From an uncultured bacterium (GTDB lineage Bacteria > Bacillota > Bacilli > Lactobacillales > Lactobacillaceae): a DNA stretch of 14,109 nucleotides. Made by a program: the position numbers and the translations under genes. Under the pieces are notes generated by a model, which worked only from the letters and a program-made list of their open reading frames with translations, had not been told where the DNA came from and searched no databases. This document shows positions 6,489 through 13,985 of the stretch, one piece after another. The stretch is from positions 1 to 14,109 of the forward strand of contig CAJMLF010000037.1 in assembly GCA_905214235.1 (NCBI GenBank). The letters run 5' to 3'. How positions within the stretch are numbered: the first letter of the stretch is position 1; every line of letters starts with the position of its first letter.

Positions 6489-6498
6489 GGCGGAAAAA

Positions 6499-6852
6499 AT
6501 GTTATTGATCTTTTTAGTGATGCTCGTGGCGATTGAGCATATTGGCATCATGCTGATGGAACTGTTTGCTACCCCGGCCCAACAGGCAGAAGCGTTTGAC
6601 CTGCCGGAAGAATATACCCGTCAGCACGCTGCCCGGGTGGCCTTTGCAAACCAGGGAATTTACAATGGTGCCCTGGGTGTAATGATGATTCTCAGCTACT
6701 GGCTGCTAAAGGGACCAAACCTAATCATTGCCTGGCAGATGATGTTGATTTTCGTCATGGTCGTAGCGGTCTTCGGCGGTTTTACCGCCACCAAAAAGAT
6801 CTGGCTTTTCCAGCTGCTGCCGGCATTAGTAGCATTTTTGGTAACACTATAG
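6499..6852 (+). CDS. DUF1304 family membrane protein
   Basis: A 117-residue protein with four hydrophobic helices (about 1-22, 50-70, 74-93 and 100-117). It has the family hallmarks: His14 and Glu21 in the first helix and NQGIYNG at 51-57. That is the full usual length. The biochemical role of the family is not known. GAGGCGG (6487-6493) overlaps the hydrolase stop codon and lies just before the ATG; the gap between genes is 10 bases, so they form one operon driven from 5454-5482. A strong terminator follows directly. Confidence 0.85.
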   Translation: MLLIFLVMLVAIEHIGIMLMELFATPAQQAEAFDLPEEYTRQHAARVAFANQGIYNGALGVMMILSYWLLKGPNLIIAWQMMLIFVMVVAVFGGFTATKKIWLFQLLPALVAFLVTL

Positions 6853-6856
6853 TAGT

Positions 6857-6901
6857 AAAAAAGTTCTTTCTTGGTCGTTGTGACCAGGAAAGAACTTTTT
6901 T
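6857..6901. terminator. Bidirectional terminator
   Basis: AAAAAAGTTCTTTC plus TTGGTC (6857-6876) pairs with GACCAGGAAAGAAC plus TTTTTT over about 20 positions with one wobble pair, loop GTTGT. It separates the plus-strand hydrolase operon from the minus-strand sugar transporter gene ending at 6908. Confidence 0.9.
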
Positions 6902-6907
6902 ATTTGC

Positions 6908-8149
6908 TTATTTTTTAACGCTCCTGATTGATAACATGCAAATCCCACCGATAAGGGAGAAGAAGAACGCGACCCCGAAGACGGCGGAGTAACCCCACAA
7001 AGAAATTACCGTTCCGGCGATTACTGGTGCGACTGCTTGACTAATTGTGTTACCAAGGTTGTAGACCCCCAGGAAGAATGCGACCCGGTTTTGGTCCGGG
7101 ATAACTTCCAGATTCAAGAGGTTATCAAGGGCGTTCCATAGTCCCATTCCCAAGCCGGCGAAGAGGGCGTAGATAATAATCCCGGTAGTGTTTCTGAAGA
7201 GGAAGAGGACCAATGCCGCGATTGCCAGGAAAATCGTTGAGAAGCCGACAGGGAACTTTAAGACCTTTAACTTATCGGCGACCGGGCCGGCAAAGAAGCC
7301 CATCAAGATACCGAGAACCAGCATGATTCCGTTGATCAACTGGATTGATGACTGGGTCTGACTTCCCCGGTGCAAGAAGTAGGTCATGATGTAGAGAATA
7401 TAACCGGTGATGGCGAAGTTACCAACCCCCTGGAAAAGCTTCCCGATTAGGGCCAGGTAGTAGTCCCGACCAACTGACCAGCGAGGGAAGACCGTTGAAA
7501 TGGTGTGCCAGCTGAAATGATGTTTCTTCTTAGGAGCCTTTTCCAGGCGTTCCTCGTCTAGGTTAGCGGGTTCGTGAACGATCAGGACGGCAATCAGGGT
7601 TCCCACGAAGGCGAAGATGCCGAAGACAACGAAGCCGAGACGGAACTGACTTAAGAGCAGGGCCCCAACGACATTAAATCCGTTGTTCCCCAGAGCAAAG
7701 CCCAATCCACCATAAGCGGACGAGGCGGTTGCCCGGTAGTCCTCTGGTGCAAAGTCAATCCAAGCGACCATTGGAGCAACGATGAAGTTCAGGGCCACTT
7801 GCCCAACCATCCAGGCAATCAGTAGTGCGGGGATGTTGTAACAAAGCGAGGCCCCAATCATGGCGAGCATGAAGCAGAAGCCCCCGCCGACAATCCAGGG
7901 AGCCCGTTTCCCGAAACGTGACCGGGTCCGGTCAGAAAGGGCCCCGGCAACCATATTGGAGATTGCCGCAAAAATCATTCCCATCGTTGAAAAGAGGGCG
8001 ACTAATTGAACCTTGTTCGGCGCATCGATTTTCTGAATCAGAGCCGGGAGGAAGAGACTGTTCATGACAACGTATGGTCCCAACCAACTTGCGGGGCCGA
8101 TTACCAGCGCGGGTAGTAATCGTTTCAGACTAATTGTTACTTTATTCAT
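6908..8149 (-). CDS. GPH/SLC45-like sugar:cation symporter, probable xyloside importer
   Basis: A 413-residue integral membrane protein with about twelve helices. Residues 68-86 (AGALSDRTRSRFGKRAPWI) carry the loop 2-3 signature shared by glycoside-pentoside-hexuronide carriers and SLC45 sucrose carriers. A hydrophilic central loop at about 193-225 (rich in Lys, Glu and His) divides the two halves. No EIIA domain is fused. It starts 18 bases after the stop of the beta-xylosidase gene with GGAAGG in the gap, so the two are one operon. Import of xylosides or xylo-oligosaccharides for the cytoplasmic xylosidase is inferred from that pairing; the sequence alone does not fix the substrate or the coupling ion. 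Confidence 0.82.
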   Translation of the reverse strand: MNKVTISLKRLLPALVIGPASWLGPYVVMNSLFLPALIQKIDAPNKVQLVALFSTMGMIFAAISNMVAGALSDRTRSRFGKRAPWIVGGGFCFMLAMIGASLCYNIPALLIAWMVGQVALNFIVAPMVAWIDFAPEDYRATASSAYGGLGFALGNNGFNVVGALLLSQFRLGFVVFGIFAFVGTLIAVLIVHEPANLDEERLEKAPKKKHHFSWHTISTVFPRWSVGRDYYLALIGKLFQGVGNFAITGYILYIMTYFLHRGSQTQSSIQLINGIMLVLGILMGFFAGPVADKLKVLKFPVGFSTIFLAIAALVLFLFRNTTGIIIYALFAGLGMGLWNALDNLLNLEVIPDQNRVAFFLGVYNLGNTISQAVAPVIAGTVISLWGYSAVFGVAFFFSLIGGICMLSIRSVKK

Positions 8150-8167
8150 GGCTAAACCCGCCTTCCT

Positions 8168-9814
8168 TTAGAAGTTATTTTTGACACTGTAGTATGCAAA
8201 ATCACCGTGGGACCGGTGCTCAAAGGCATCCACCGCCCCGATGAAGTTGAAAAGACCCGTGAAACCACCAATCTCACCCGGTTCACCGTTGACCCCTTCA
8301 TCAGATAGGTAGGCGAGGTCAAACTCCTTGCCTAGTGGCTGCCAGGCACCGTCAGTGAAACGGTACTCGACGGTTGCCTTGCCTTGCCGATAGTTGATCC
8401 GGATTTCGGCAACGTGGTTAGGAACGGGGACCTCGTCAAAGACGTAGTCAATCCGTTCACCCAGCTTGGCCTGAAGGATGCGGAGGACGAGTTCTTGCTC
8501 ATCATCTGACAGGCACAGGCGGACGTAGAACCAGTTATTGGAATCGTAGTAGAGTCCCAGGCCAGCTGTCTCGGAGTAGTGGGTGGGATGGAACTCAAGC
8601 TTGGTTTGGAGCTGGTAGTCCATTGATGTTGCCCGGGTCCCCATGATTGATGGGCTAACCTGGGAGAAGAAGGAGTTGCGTCCACTGATCTGCAGCTTGC
8701 CGTCCACGACCTTAACCCAGCTGGTGTCCTGCTTATGGTAGGGCGTCATAAACCGTTGGTCGTAGTGGTCGTTCGTGAAGTGGTCATCGATGTCAAAGGC
8801 GTGACGGTCCTGCTTGTCGTCAGCACCGTCAACGGCTACTTCTTGCTTGGCAAGGTTACTGCCATCAGCCATCTCTAGCCACCCGTCCTTAGTCCAGTCC
8901 ATCTTTTGAAGGCCAGTTTCACGCCCCAGTGGATTAAGCTTAGTTCCGGTAAGGGGACGGGACATCAGGTGGGCGATGTACCACTCACCAGCAGGTGTTT
9001 CCACCAGCGAACCGTGCCCCGCCTTTTGAATCGGGGAGTGCGGGTTGTACATTTCGAAGTGGCCCGCATCCGGGTCGCCGAGGGAGAAGAGGTGGTGGGG
9101 TGAAGCGGTAAGAATTGGTTCGTGGCTCGGGTTGGGCGCATAGGGGCCAAAGATGTTTTTAGCCCGGCCCATCTCGACGCCATGGGCATAGCCGGTACCC
9201 CCGGAAGCCAGCATCAGGTAGTAGTAGTCCCCACGTTTGTAGATCTGTGGCGCCTCAACGCAGCCCCGGCTGGTAAAGCCGGTGGTAATCCGGTGCCAGT
9301 CCCCAACTTCGCCAGTTGATAAGTTGACTTGAGCAATGACAATGTGTCCAGGTGCCTGGTAGCCTTCCCGGGTCTCCCATTCCAGGACGGCAATGTAGTG
9401 CTTGCCGTTTTCGTGGAACAAGGAGGGGTCGAAGCCGATGGAAGTTAGGTACAGGGGCTTTGACCAGGGGCCCATGATGGAGTCAGCGCAAATCGCGTAG
9501 GATTCTGCATTGAATTCCCGCCCGGCCATGTTCTGAATGTGGCAGTAAGCGATCCAGTACTTTTTGGTTTGGGGATCATAGGAGAGGTGTGGGGCCCAAA
9601 TCCCGGCTGGGGTATTTGTTCCCTGAAGGTTTAGTTCCTCATCCTTGAGGGCGTAGGTGATTAGCTGCCAGTTAACCAGGTCCTTTGAATGAAAGATCTG
9701 GATTGCCGGTTGCCAGTGAAAGGTAGAGGTTGCAATGTAATAATCTTCATCTACGCGAAGAATTGAAGGGTCCGGAGCCATTCCGGGAATGATTGGATTA
9801 GTAATAGTTGTCAT
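8168..9814 (-). CDS. xynB: GH43 beta-xylosidase
   Basis: A cytoplasmic glycosidase of family 43 that releases xylose (sometimes arabinose) from the non-reducing end of xylo-oligosaccharides by inversion. From the chosen ATG it has 548 residues, close to the Selenomonas SXA/Bacillus XynB group. The five-blade propeller starts with NPIIPGMAPDPSILR. Asp15 is the base, Asp129 (GFDPS) the pKa modulator and Glu187 (RGCVEAP) the acid, nearly the spacing known for SXA (14, 127, 186). A C-terminal beta-sandwich covers about 340-548. The frame extends six codons further to a TTG at 9832, but GGAAGGAG lies inside that extension, 8 bases before the ATG at 9814. No signal peptide is present, so its substrate must be imported. 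First gene of an operon with the symporter; divergent from the AraC regulator. Confidence 0.93.
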   Translation of the reverse strand: MTTITNPIIPGMAPDPSILRVDEDYYIATSTFHWQPAIQIFHSKDLVNWQLITYALKDEELNLQGTNTPAGIWAPHLSYDPQTKKYWIAYCHIQNMAGREFNAESYAICADSIMGPWSKPLYLTSIGFDPSLFHENGKHYIAVLEWETREGYQAPGHIVIAQVNLSTGEVGDWHRITTGFTSRGCVEAPQIYKRGDYYYLMLASGGTGYAHGVEMGRAKNIFGPYAPNPSHEPILTASPHHLFSLGDPDAGHFEMYNPHSPIQKAGHGSLVETPAGEWYIAHLMSRPLTGTKLNPLGRETGLQKMDWTKDGWLEMADGSNLAKQEVAVDGADDKQDRHAFDIDDHFTNDHYDQRFMTPYHKQDTSWVKVVDGKLQISGRNSFFSQVSPSIMGTRATSMDYQLQTKLEFHPTHYSETAGLGLYYDSNNWFYVRLCLSDDEQELVLRILQAKLGERIDYVFDEVPVPNHVAEIRINYRQGKATVEYRFTDGAWQPLGKEFDLAYLSDEGVNGEPGEIGGFTGLFNFIGAVDAFEHRSHGDFAYYSVKNNF

Positions 9815-9889
9815 ATTATCTTCTCCTTCCAAAGCCTGTTAGTTAACGCTTTTGCGAGTTAGTTGTTTTATTAAATTAATTCAAGTAGA

Positions 9890-9918
9890 ATAATATATTG
9901 AAAGCGAATTCAAGGCAA
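9890..9918 (-). promoter_or_regulatory. Promoter of the xylosidase operon
   Basis: On the minus strand, TTGCCT (9918-9913), a 17-bp spacer and TATTAT (9895-9890). The start is predicted near 9883, giving a leader of about 68 bases. The cre at 9898-9912 fills nearly the whole spacer. Confidence 0.55.
9898..9912. promoter_or_regulatory. cre site in the xylosidase promoter
   Basis: TTGAAAGCGAATTCA fits WTGNAANCGNWNNCW at all fixed positions. It lies between the -35 and -10 of the xylosidase promoter and upstream of the AraC gene. CcpA bound here would exclude polymerase, so repression by preferred sugars is expected. The direct repeat AATTCAAG occurs at 9878-9885 and 9907-9914, which may be part of an AraC-family binding region. 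Confidence 0.7.
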
Positions 9919-9986
9919 TGGAATTTAGCGCTTCTGTATAGAATTAAATGCTAACGGGTAAGAAATGTAATGTTGGGAGGGAGAAT

Positions 9987-10814
9987 ATGCCAGAAACTCA
10001 CCACGAAAATATTGTCATCAACACGACATTGGGGATCCGCTTTGTCCGGTCGAAAGTGACGACTAGTGGTTACGTGCCCTTTCACTGGCACAGTAGCATT
10101 GAAATTGTCTGTGTCTTACATGGCCAATTAAGGTTCAACATTAGTGGTCATAGCTATACCGTGGGGGCGAACCAATTTATTATCGTACCCTCCGGGGTTG
10201 TTCATGATGTTGCCAACACCCCTAATAAGGCGGTGGTCATGCAGATTCCTTTGCCAGCGCTCGAACGTTACGTTGACCACCCCGAGCGGGTGAGTTTTAA
10301 AAACGGCTGCCATGACCTACCGGAATACCACCAGATTGTTGGATTAATTAACCAATTTGATGTTGTCGAAGCCCAGCAGACCACGGCCGGCCGCTTTGAA
10401 AGTGAGATTATCCTATTGCAGATTCTCAAGCTCCTGTTTACAAGAATGGTCAGTCGAAAGCGTCTGCCAGCCGATAACAGTCGAATCAAGGAAGTGATCG
10501 TTTTTATTAATGGCCATTACAGGCAGAAACTGACGGTTGCAATGCTGGCCAAGAAGTTTGGTTACAACCCCAGCTACCTTTCACGGATGTTCAAAGAGCA
10601 GACGGAGATCTCGTTAATCAAGTATATTTACGAGGTTAAAATCAACCACTTCTACCAGGACATTATTAAGACTGACCGACCAATCAGCGACCTGTTAAGA
10701 AAAAACGGCCTGACCAACCAGCGGACTGCCCGGGAAACCTTTAAGGAAATGTTTGGGATCTTACCGAATGAACTTCGTCGGCAATACACAAAAACGGGAG
10801 TAAGACAGGACTAG
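9987..10814 (+). CDS. AraC-family regulator of the xylosidase operon
   Basis: A 275-residue regulator. The N-terminal cupin sugar-sensing domain spans about 15-95 (HWHSSIEIVCVLHGQLRFNI, then GANQFIIVPSGVVHDV with metal/ligand-type His residues). Two helix-turn-helix motifs lie at 182-203 (LTVAMLAKKFGYNPSYLSRMFK) and 232-253. The second is divergent: DLLRKNGLTNQRTARETFKEMFG keeps the frame, but Asn-Gly-Leu stands where Gly-Phe is usual. A longer frame begins at 9948, but GGGAGGGAG (9975-9983) lies right before ATG 9987, which is chosen. A possible -10 is TAGAAT (9939-9944) with no clear -35. Divergence from the xylosidase gene suggests it activates that operon in response to a xyloside; this is inferred. 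Confidence 0.85.
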   Translation: MPETHHENIVINTTLGIRFVRSKVTTSGYVPFHWHSSIEIVCVLHGQLRFNISGHSYTVGANQFIIVPSGVVHDVANTPNKAVVMQIPLPALERYVDHPERVSFKNGCHDLPEYHQIVGLINQFDVVEAQQTTAGRFESEIILLQILKLLFTRMVSRKRLPADNSRIKEVIVFINGHYRQKLTVAMLAKKFGYNPSYLSRMFKEQTEISLIKYIYEVKINHFYQDIIKTDRPISDLLRKNGLTNQRTARETFKEMFGILPNELRRQYTKTGVRQD

Positions 10815-10837
10815 TTGACTGGTCCTGCCCCACTCCC
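10796..10837 (+). terminator. Long hairpin at the end of the AraC gene (possible terminator)
   Basis: GGGAGT (10796-10801) can pair with ACTCCC (10832-10837), and CAGGACTAGT with ACTGGTCCTG inside it, around the stop codon TAG (10812-10814). No T-run follows directly; the first is about 20 bases later (TTTTTA at 10857-10862). It may stop transcription poorly, protect the 3' end, or be a transcript fold of another use. Confidence 0.4.
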
Positions 10838-10863
10838 TCGAGAAGGCAATTAATAATTTTTAC

Positions 10864-10892
10864 TTAACTTCCCCCCTGGGCCATGTTATAGT
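10864..10892 (+). promoter_or_regulatory. Promoter of the b5-domain gene
   Basis: TTAACT (10864-10869), 17 bp, TATAGT (10887-10892), with a TG one base before the -10. The start is predicted about 25 bases before the start codon. Confidence 0.6.
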
Positions 10893-10924
10893 TAAAACAA
10901 CAAAGATTAGAGGAGGTCACCACG

Positions 10925-11164
10925 ATGGCTGAGAAAACATTTACGAAGAACGAATTAGCAAAGTACAATGGCCAAAATGGTCAACCGGCTTATGTAGCCG
11001 TGCAGGGGGTTGTCTACGATGTTTCGGACAAGGCCGCCTGGCAGGGTGGCAAGCACCATGGTAACGTTGCCGGACAGGACTTAACCGCTGTCTTGTTAAA
11101 CAAGTCGCCCCATGGTGACCGGGTCTTGAAGGGCCTACCAGTGGTTGGAAAAATGAGTGATTAA
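10925..11164 (+). CDS. Small cytochrome b5-like heme/steroid-binding domain protein
   Basis: A 79-residue single-domain soluble protein of the cytochrome b5-like fold: KTFTKNELAKYNGQNGQPAYVAVQGVVYDVS at the start, WQGGKHHGN at 39-47 and SPHGD at 61-65, then LKGLPVVGKM. The eukaryotic HPGG heme-ligand motif is replaced by WQGG. His44, His45 and His63 are the possible ligands, as in other short firmicute members of the family. Redox or heme-carrying function is plausible but not shown. No membrane anchor or fused reductase is seen. AGGAGG (10911-10916) sits 8 bases before the ATG. It has its own promoter and a terminator, so it is a single-gene unit unrelated to its sugar neighbours. Confidence 0.85.
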   Translation: MAEKTFTKNELAKYNGQNGQPAYVAVQGVVYDVSDKAAWQGGKHHGNVAGQDLTAVLLNKSPHGDRVLKGLPVVGKMSD

Positions 11165-11200
11165 AAAAACAGCTGCGCAGTTTTGCGCAACTGTTTTTTT
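11164..11200. terminator. Bidirectional terminator
   Basis: AAAAAACAG-C-TGCGCA pairs with TGCGCA-A-CTGTTTTTT with one mismatch and loop GTTT. A T-run (11194-11200) ends the b5 gene; the A-run serves the minus-strand symporter gene ending at 11205. Confidence 0.85.
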
Positions 11201-11204
11201 GTTT

Positions 11205-12476
11205 TTAGTCCTTACTCAACGGCTGACCATTAACGTCAACGTTATCCTTCTTCAGGATGAAGTTTGCGTAGATCCCGGCAATCAGCGTGATTCCAGAGAT
11301 AACCAGGAAGGTGTGGCTGTAACCGATGTGGTCCCGCAGGTCACCGAGGGGTGTGGAGAAGATGATTTGACCAACCTGAGCGGCAATCTGGTAACCAACC
11401 ATGTAAAGGGTGGCAGAAACCTTAGTATCAAAGTGAAGCGTGAAGTAACGGAAGAGGCCGAGGGCGAAGCAGGCCGTTTCTGGGGCGTGGAGTAACTTGA
11501 TGCAGGAGACGCCAAGTGGGTTAGTAACCAGGCCACAGCCCCCAATCCGGATAACCATGATGGTGATCCCGACCAGCAGGGTCTTGCGGACTCCAATCTT
11601 CTTCATCAGCCATGGAACACAGGCCATCATGATGGCTTCCAGGAAGACTTCCACGGAGTTTAGAACCCCGTACATTTGTTGGCCGAGGGCCTTGGTAGCG
11701 AAGAATTGGGTGAAGAATTGGGGGAACATCTGTTGGTCAAAGACGGTGTAGAACGTCCAGGAGAAGATGATGTAGATGATGATTTGCCAAAGGGCCTTCA
11801 TCTTGAAGACACCGAAAATTTCCTTAAGAGAAGCAGTTGAGCTTTCCTTTGCGTTTTCAACCTTGTTTTCGTAGAGGTCAATCATCTTTTGGTTCTTCTC
11901 GGGGTGAACAAATACCAAGAGTAAGAAGAGCAGCAGTGCGATGAACGATGAGAGCCAGAAGACCAGGTTAGGACTGATCGTGAAGAGGAAGCCGGCAAGC
12001 AGGGCAGAAACCGCGTACCCGAAGGAACCCCATGACCGGGCCTGACCGTATTCAAACCGGTAACGCCGACTAATCCGTTCCGTGACCGCTTCGAAGGTTG
12101 GGGAAGCAGCCAGGAAGGCGAATGACAGGTAGAGGGAACCAAGAAAGGTCCCGAGGTAGAAGCTACTGTGGAGCAGTGGGGCGTAGAGCCAGGTAAAGAA
12201 TGGGCCAAGCAGCATTTCCATGACGGAACAGAAAATTAATAGGTGCCGTTTCAAACCGAGACGGTCTTGAATCGCCCCGTAGACGAACATCAGGATCAGG
12301 GTGATGGCGGAGTTAAATGAGTAAATGGTCCCCACTTGTTCACCGGAGAAGTGCAGGGTGTTGGTCAGCCAGATCTGGAAGAATGACCACCAGATTCCCC
12401 AGGCAGTGAAGAAGAGGAGGATGTTTAACGAGTCGAACCGGTAGAAGGGGTTCTTGAATAAGCTTTTCTTTTTCAT
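11205..12476 (-). CDS. LacY/CscB-type oligosaccharide:H+ symporter, probable sucrose permease
   Basis: A 423-residue carrier of the oligosaccharide:H+ symporter family (MFS 2.A.1.5), close in length and layout to E. coli LacY. Residues aligning by eye with LacY function sites are Glu129 (LacY E126), Arg147 (R144), Arg310 (R302), Lys327 (K319), His330 (H322) and Glu333 (E325), within motifs FEYGQARSWGSFGYAV and IKLLHAPE. The LacY W151 position is Tyr154. The E269 position is not an acid in a simple alignment; the nearest is Glu276, one place earlier. Sugar and proton residues are thus largely kept. AAAGGATAA overlaps the stop of the GH32 gene 6 bases upstream, so they are cotranscribed, which favours sucrose or short fructans as substrate (inferred). 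Confidence 0.88.
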   Translation of the reverse strand: MKKKSLFKNPFYRFDSLNILLFFTAWGIWWSFFQIWLTNTLHFSGEQVGTIYSFNSAITLILMFVYGAIQDRLGLKRHLLIFCSVMEMLLGPFFTWLYAPLLHSSFYLGTFLGSLYLSFAFLAASPTFEAVTERISRRYRFEYGQARSWGSFGYAVSALLAGFLFTISPNLVFWLSSFIALLLFLLLVFVHPEKNQKMIDLYENKVENAKESSTASLKEIFGVFKMKALWQIIIYIIFSWTFYTVFDQQMFPQFFTQFFATKALGQQMYGVLNSVEVFLEAIMMACVPWLMKKIGVRKTLLVGITIMVIRIGGCGLVTNPLGVSCIKLLHAPETACFALGLFRYFTLHFDTKVSATLYMVGYQIAAQVGQIIFSTPLGDLRDHIGYSHTFLVISGITLIAGIYANFILKKDNVDVNGQPLSKD

Positions 12477-12482
12477 GGTGTT

Positions 12483-13913
12483 TTATCCTTTCATGTTAAG
12501 AGTGTAAGCTTTGATGGCGGTAGCGGTTGGCCGGCTGGCAGCAATCGTGGTCATGACCGGTTGCTGGTCGTTGTAGTAGCGCTCAGTGAAGGTCGCTGCA
12601 CCGTCGTTAAGAAAAATTTCGACCGAACTAGTGTCAACAAAGATCCGGGCCCGTAGCTGGTGAAGATGGCCAATCGTGGCGTAGCGGTCACTAGCCTGGT
12701 TGTGCTGGTGCACTGTTACCTCACCAGATGCTTGGTCGTAACGCAGGCTAACCAAAACCTCGTCATTGTTGGCAATCTGCCAACTGACCTGTCCATCGTT
12801 GCCTGTCAAATCAAAGGTCAGGGCCCACTCGGTGTGCTGGGGGTCAGTAACCGCAAGTTGGTGCGGTGAATGAATAATTGCTAAAGTATTAAGATCTTCC
12901 CCCGTGCGCAACCGGGTTGTCTCCTGTGCGGGAATGGCGCCCATCCGGTTACCGCGCATCACTAGTTCGCGCGGCAAGGTCAGGGCCCCGGCCCAACCAT
13001 CAGCCTGCTCAAGCATCGGTTTGTCAAAGGAACTGAACCAAGCAAACTGGATTCGCCGGCCGTCCGGTGTCAGAAACGACTGGGGCGCATAAAAGTTGTG
13101 CCCGTAATCCAACAGGTGGAGGTCGTAGTGGTCGAAGTGGGCCTGATCATAGTCCAGCTGGCCCACAAAGTACCCGGTCTGACTCAGGTTGAGGAAACGG
13201 TGCCGCTGGGGCTTGATTCCCATTGGTGAGCAGGCGATAATGTCCTGACCGTTAAGTCGGAAGAAGTCCGGGCACTCCCACATCGAACCCTCGAGCGCGA
13301 TATCCTGCGACTCAGTGATGGGCCCGCGCGCCTGCCAATTTAGCAGGTCACTAGACTGGTAAAGGAGGATGCGGGCACGGTTATTCTCCTGCTCCCGACT
13401 ACCGAGGACCAGGTAGTACTGGCCATCGTGTTCCCAGACTTTGGGATCCCGGAAGTCCTGGCTATTGTCCGCCGGGGCCTTGATCACAGGGTTATTCGCG
13501 TACTTGGTAAAGTGGATGCCGTCGTCACTGTAGGCCACATTTTGGTCTTCCCAGAAGTGGTCCTGGTTGCCGTCATCGTAGTAGTGATGACCCGTGTAAA
13601 CCAGGTAGAGGCGGTCGTCCTTGACGATGGCCGACCCGGAAAAACAGCCCCCGGAGTCTTCGGGATCACCGGGAACCAGGGCGACCGGTAAATCCTCCCA
13701 GTGAACTAAGTCTTTACTCCGCACATGGCCCCAGTGCATTGGTCCCCACTCAGCAGAGTAGGGATGGAACTGGTAGAAAACATGGTAATAGCCCTTGAAG
13801 AAGCAAAGACCATTGGGATCGTTCAGCCAGCCGGCCGGTGTTTGGATATGGTAGTGTTCGCGATAGCGGGTGTTCGTAACTTTGGCCACCCGCGATTCAT
13901 CAATTTGCCGCAA
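12483..13913 (-). CDS. GH32 beta-fructofuranosidase (sucrose/fructan hydrolase)
   Basis: A retaining glycosidase that releases fructose from sucrose, sucrose phosphate or short fructans. From the chosen TTG start it has 476 residues, typical of ScrB/CscA-type enzymes. The catalytic Asp33 lies in WLNDPNG (30-36), FSGS at 92-95, the transition-state stabiliser Asp157 in FRDPK and the acid Glu214 in WECPD; the beta-sandwich covers about 340-476. No signal peptide, so it acts inside the cell on imported sugar. The longest frame would begin with TTG at 13985, but that TTG is the -35 box of the promoter. GAAGGGAG (13923-13930) lies 9 bases before TTG 13911-13913. A proton symporter rather than a PTS follows, favouring unphosphorylated substrates. 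Confidence 0.92.
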   Translation of the reverse strand: MRQIDESRVAKVTNTRYREHYHIQTPAGWLNDPNGLCFFKGYYHVFYQFHPYSAEWGPMHWGHVRSKDLVHWEDLPVALVPGDPEDSGGCFSGSAIVKDDRLYLVYTGHHYYDDGNQDHFWEDQNVAYSDDGIHFTKYANNPVIKAPADNSQDFRDPKVWEHDGQYYLVLGSREQENNRARILLYQSSDLLNWQARGPITESQDIALEGSMWECPDFFRLNGQDIIACSPMGIKPQRHRFLNLSQTGYFVGQLDYDQAHFDHYDLHLLDYGHNFYAPQSFLTPDGRRIQFAWFSSFDKPMLEQADGWAGALTLPRELVMRGNRMGAIPAQETTRLRTGEDLNTLAIIHSPHQLAVTDPQHTEWALTFDLTGNDGQVSWQIANNDEVLVSLRYDQASGEVTVHQHNQASDRYATIGHLHQLRARIFVDTSSVEIFLNDGAATFTERYYNDQQPVMTTIAASRPTATAIKAYTLNMKG

Positions 13914-13935
13914 TATAACTGACTCCCTTCGTTCC

Positions 13936-13950
13936 TTGTAACCGTTTACG
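13936..13950. promoter_or_regulatory. LacI-type/cre-like operator at the GH32 transcription start
   Basis: TTGTAACCGTTTACG contains the near-palindrome GTAACCGTTTAC typical of LacI/GalR-family operators and matches the cre consensus except for the last base. It covers about +1 to +15 of the GH32 promoter. It could bind CcpA, a sucrose-type LacI regulator outside the window, or both. Confidence 0.6.
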
Positions 13951-13956
13951 ATAATG

Positions 13957-13985
13957 ATTGTAAGCGCCTTTGCTAAAATTGTCAA
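13957..13985 (-). promoter_or_regulatory. Near-consensus promoter of the GH32-symporter operon
   Basis: On the minus strand TTGACA (13985-13980, full consensus), 17 bp, TACAAT (13962-13957, five of six). The start is predicted near 13950. Such a strong promoter normally needs a repressor, which fits the overlapping operator-like sites. Confidence 0.85.

Noticed and set aside
9840..9858. Second cre-like motif (AACGCTTTTGCG) in the xylosidase leader
   Set aside because: Three or more mismatches to the consensus in either orientation.
11157..11495. 112-codon plus-strand frame starting at the end of the b5 gene
   Set aside because: It runs through a strong terminator and lies antisense to the LacY-like carrier.
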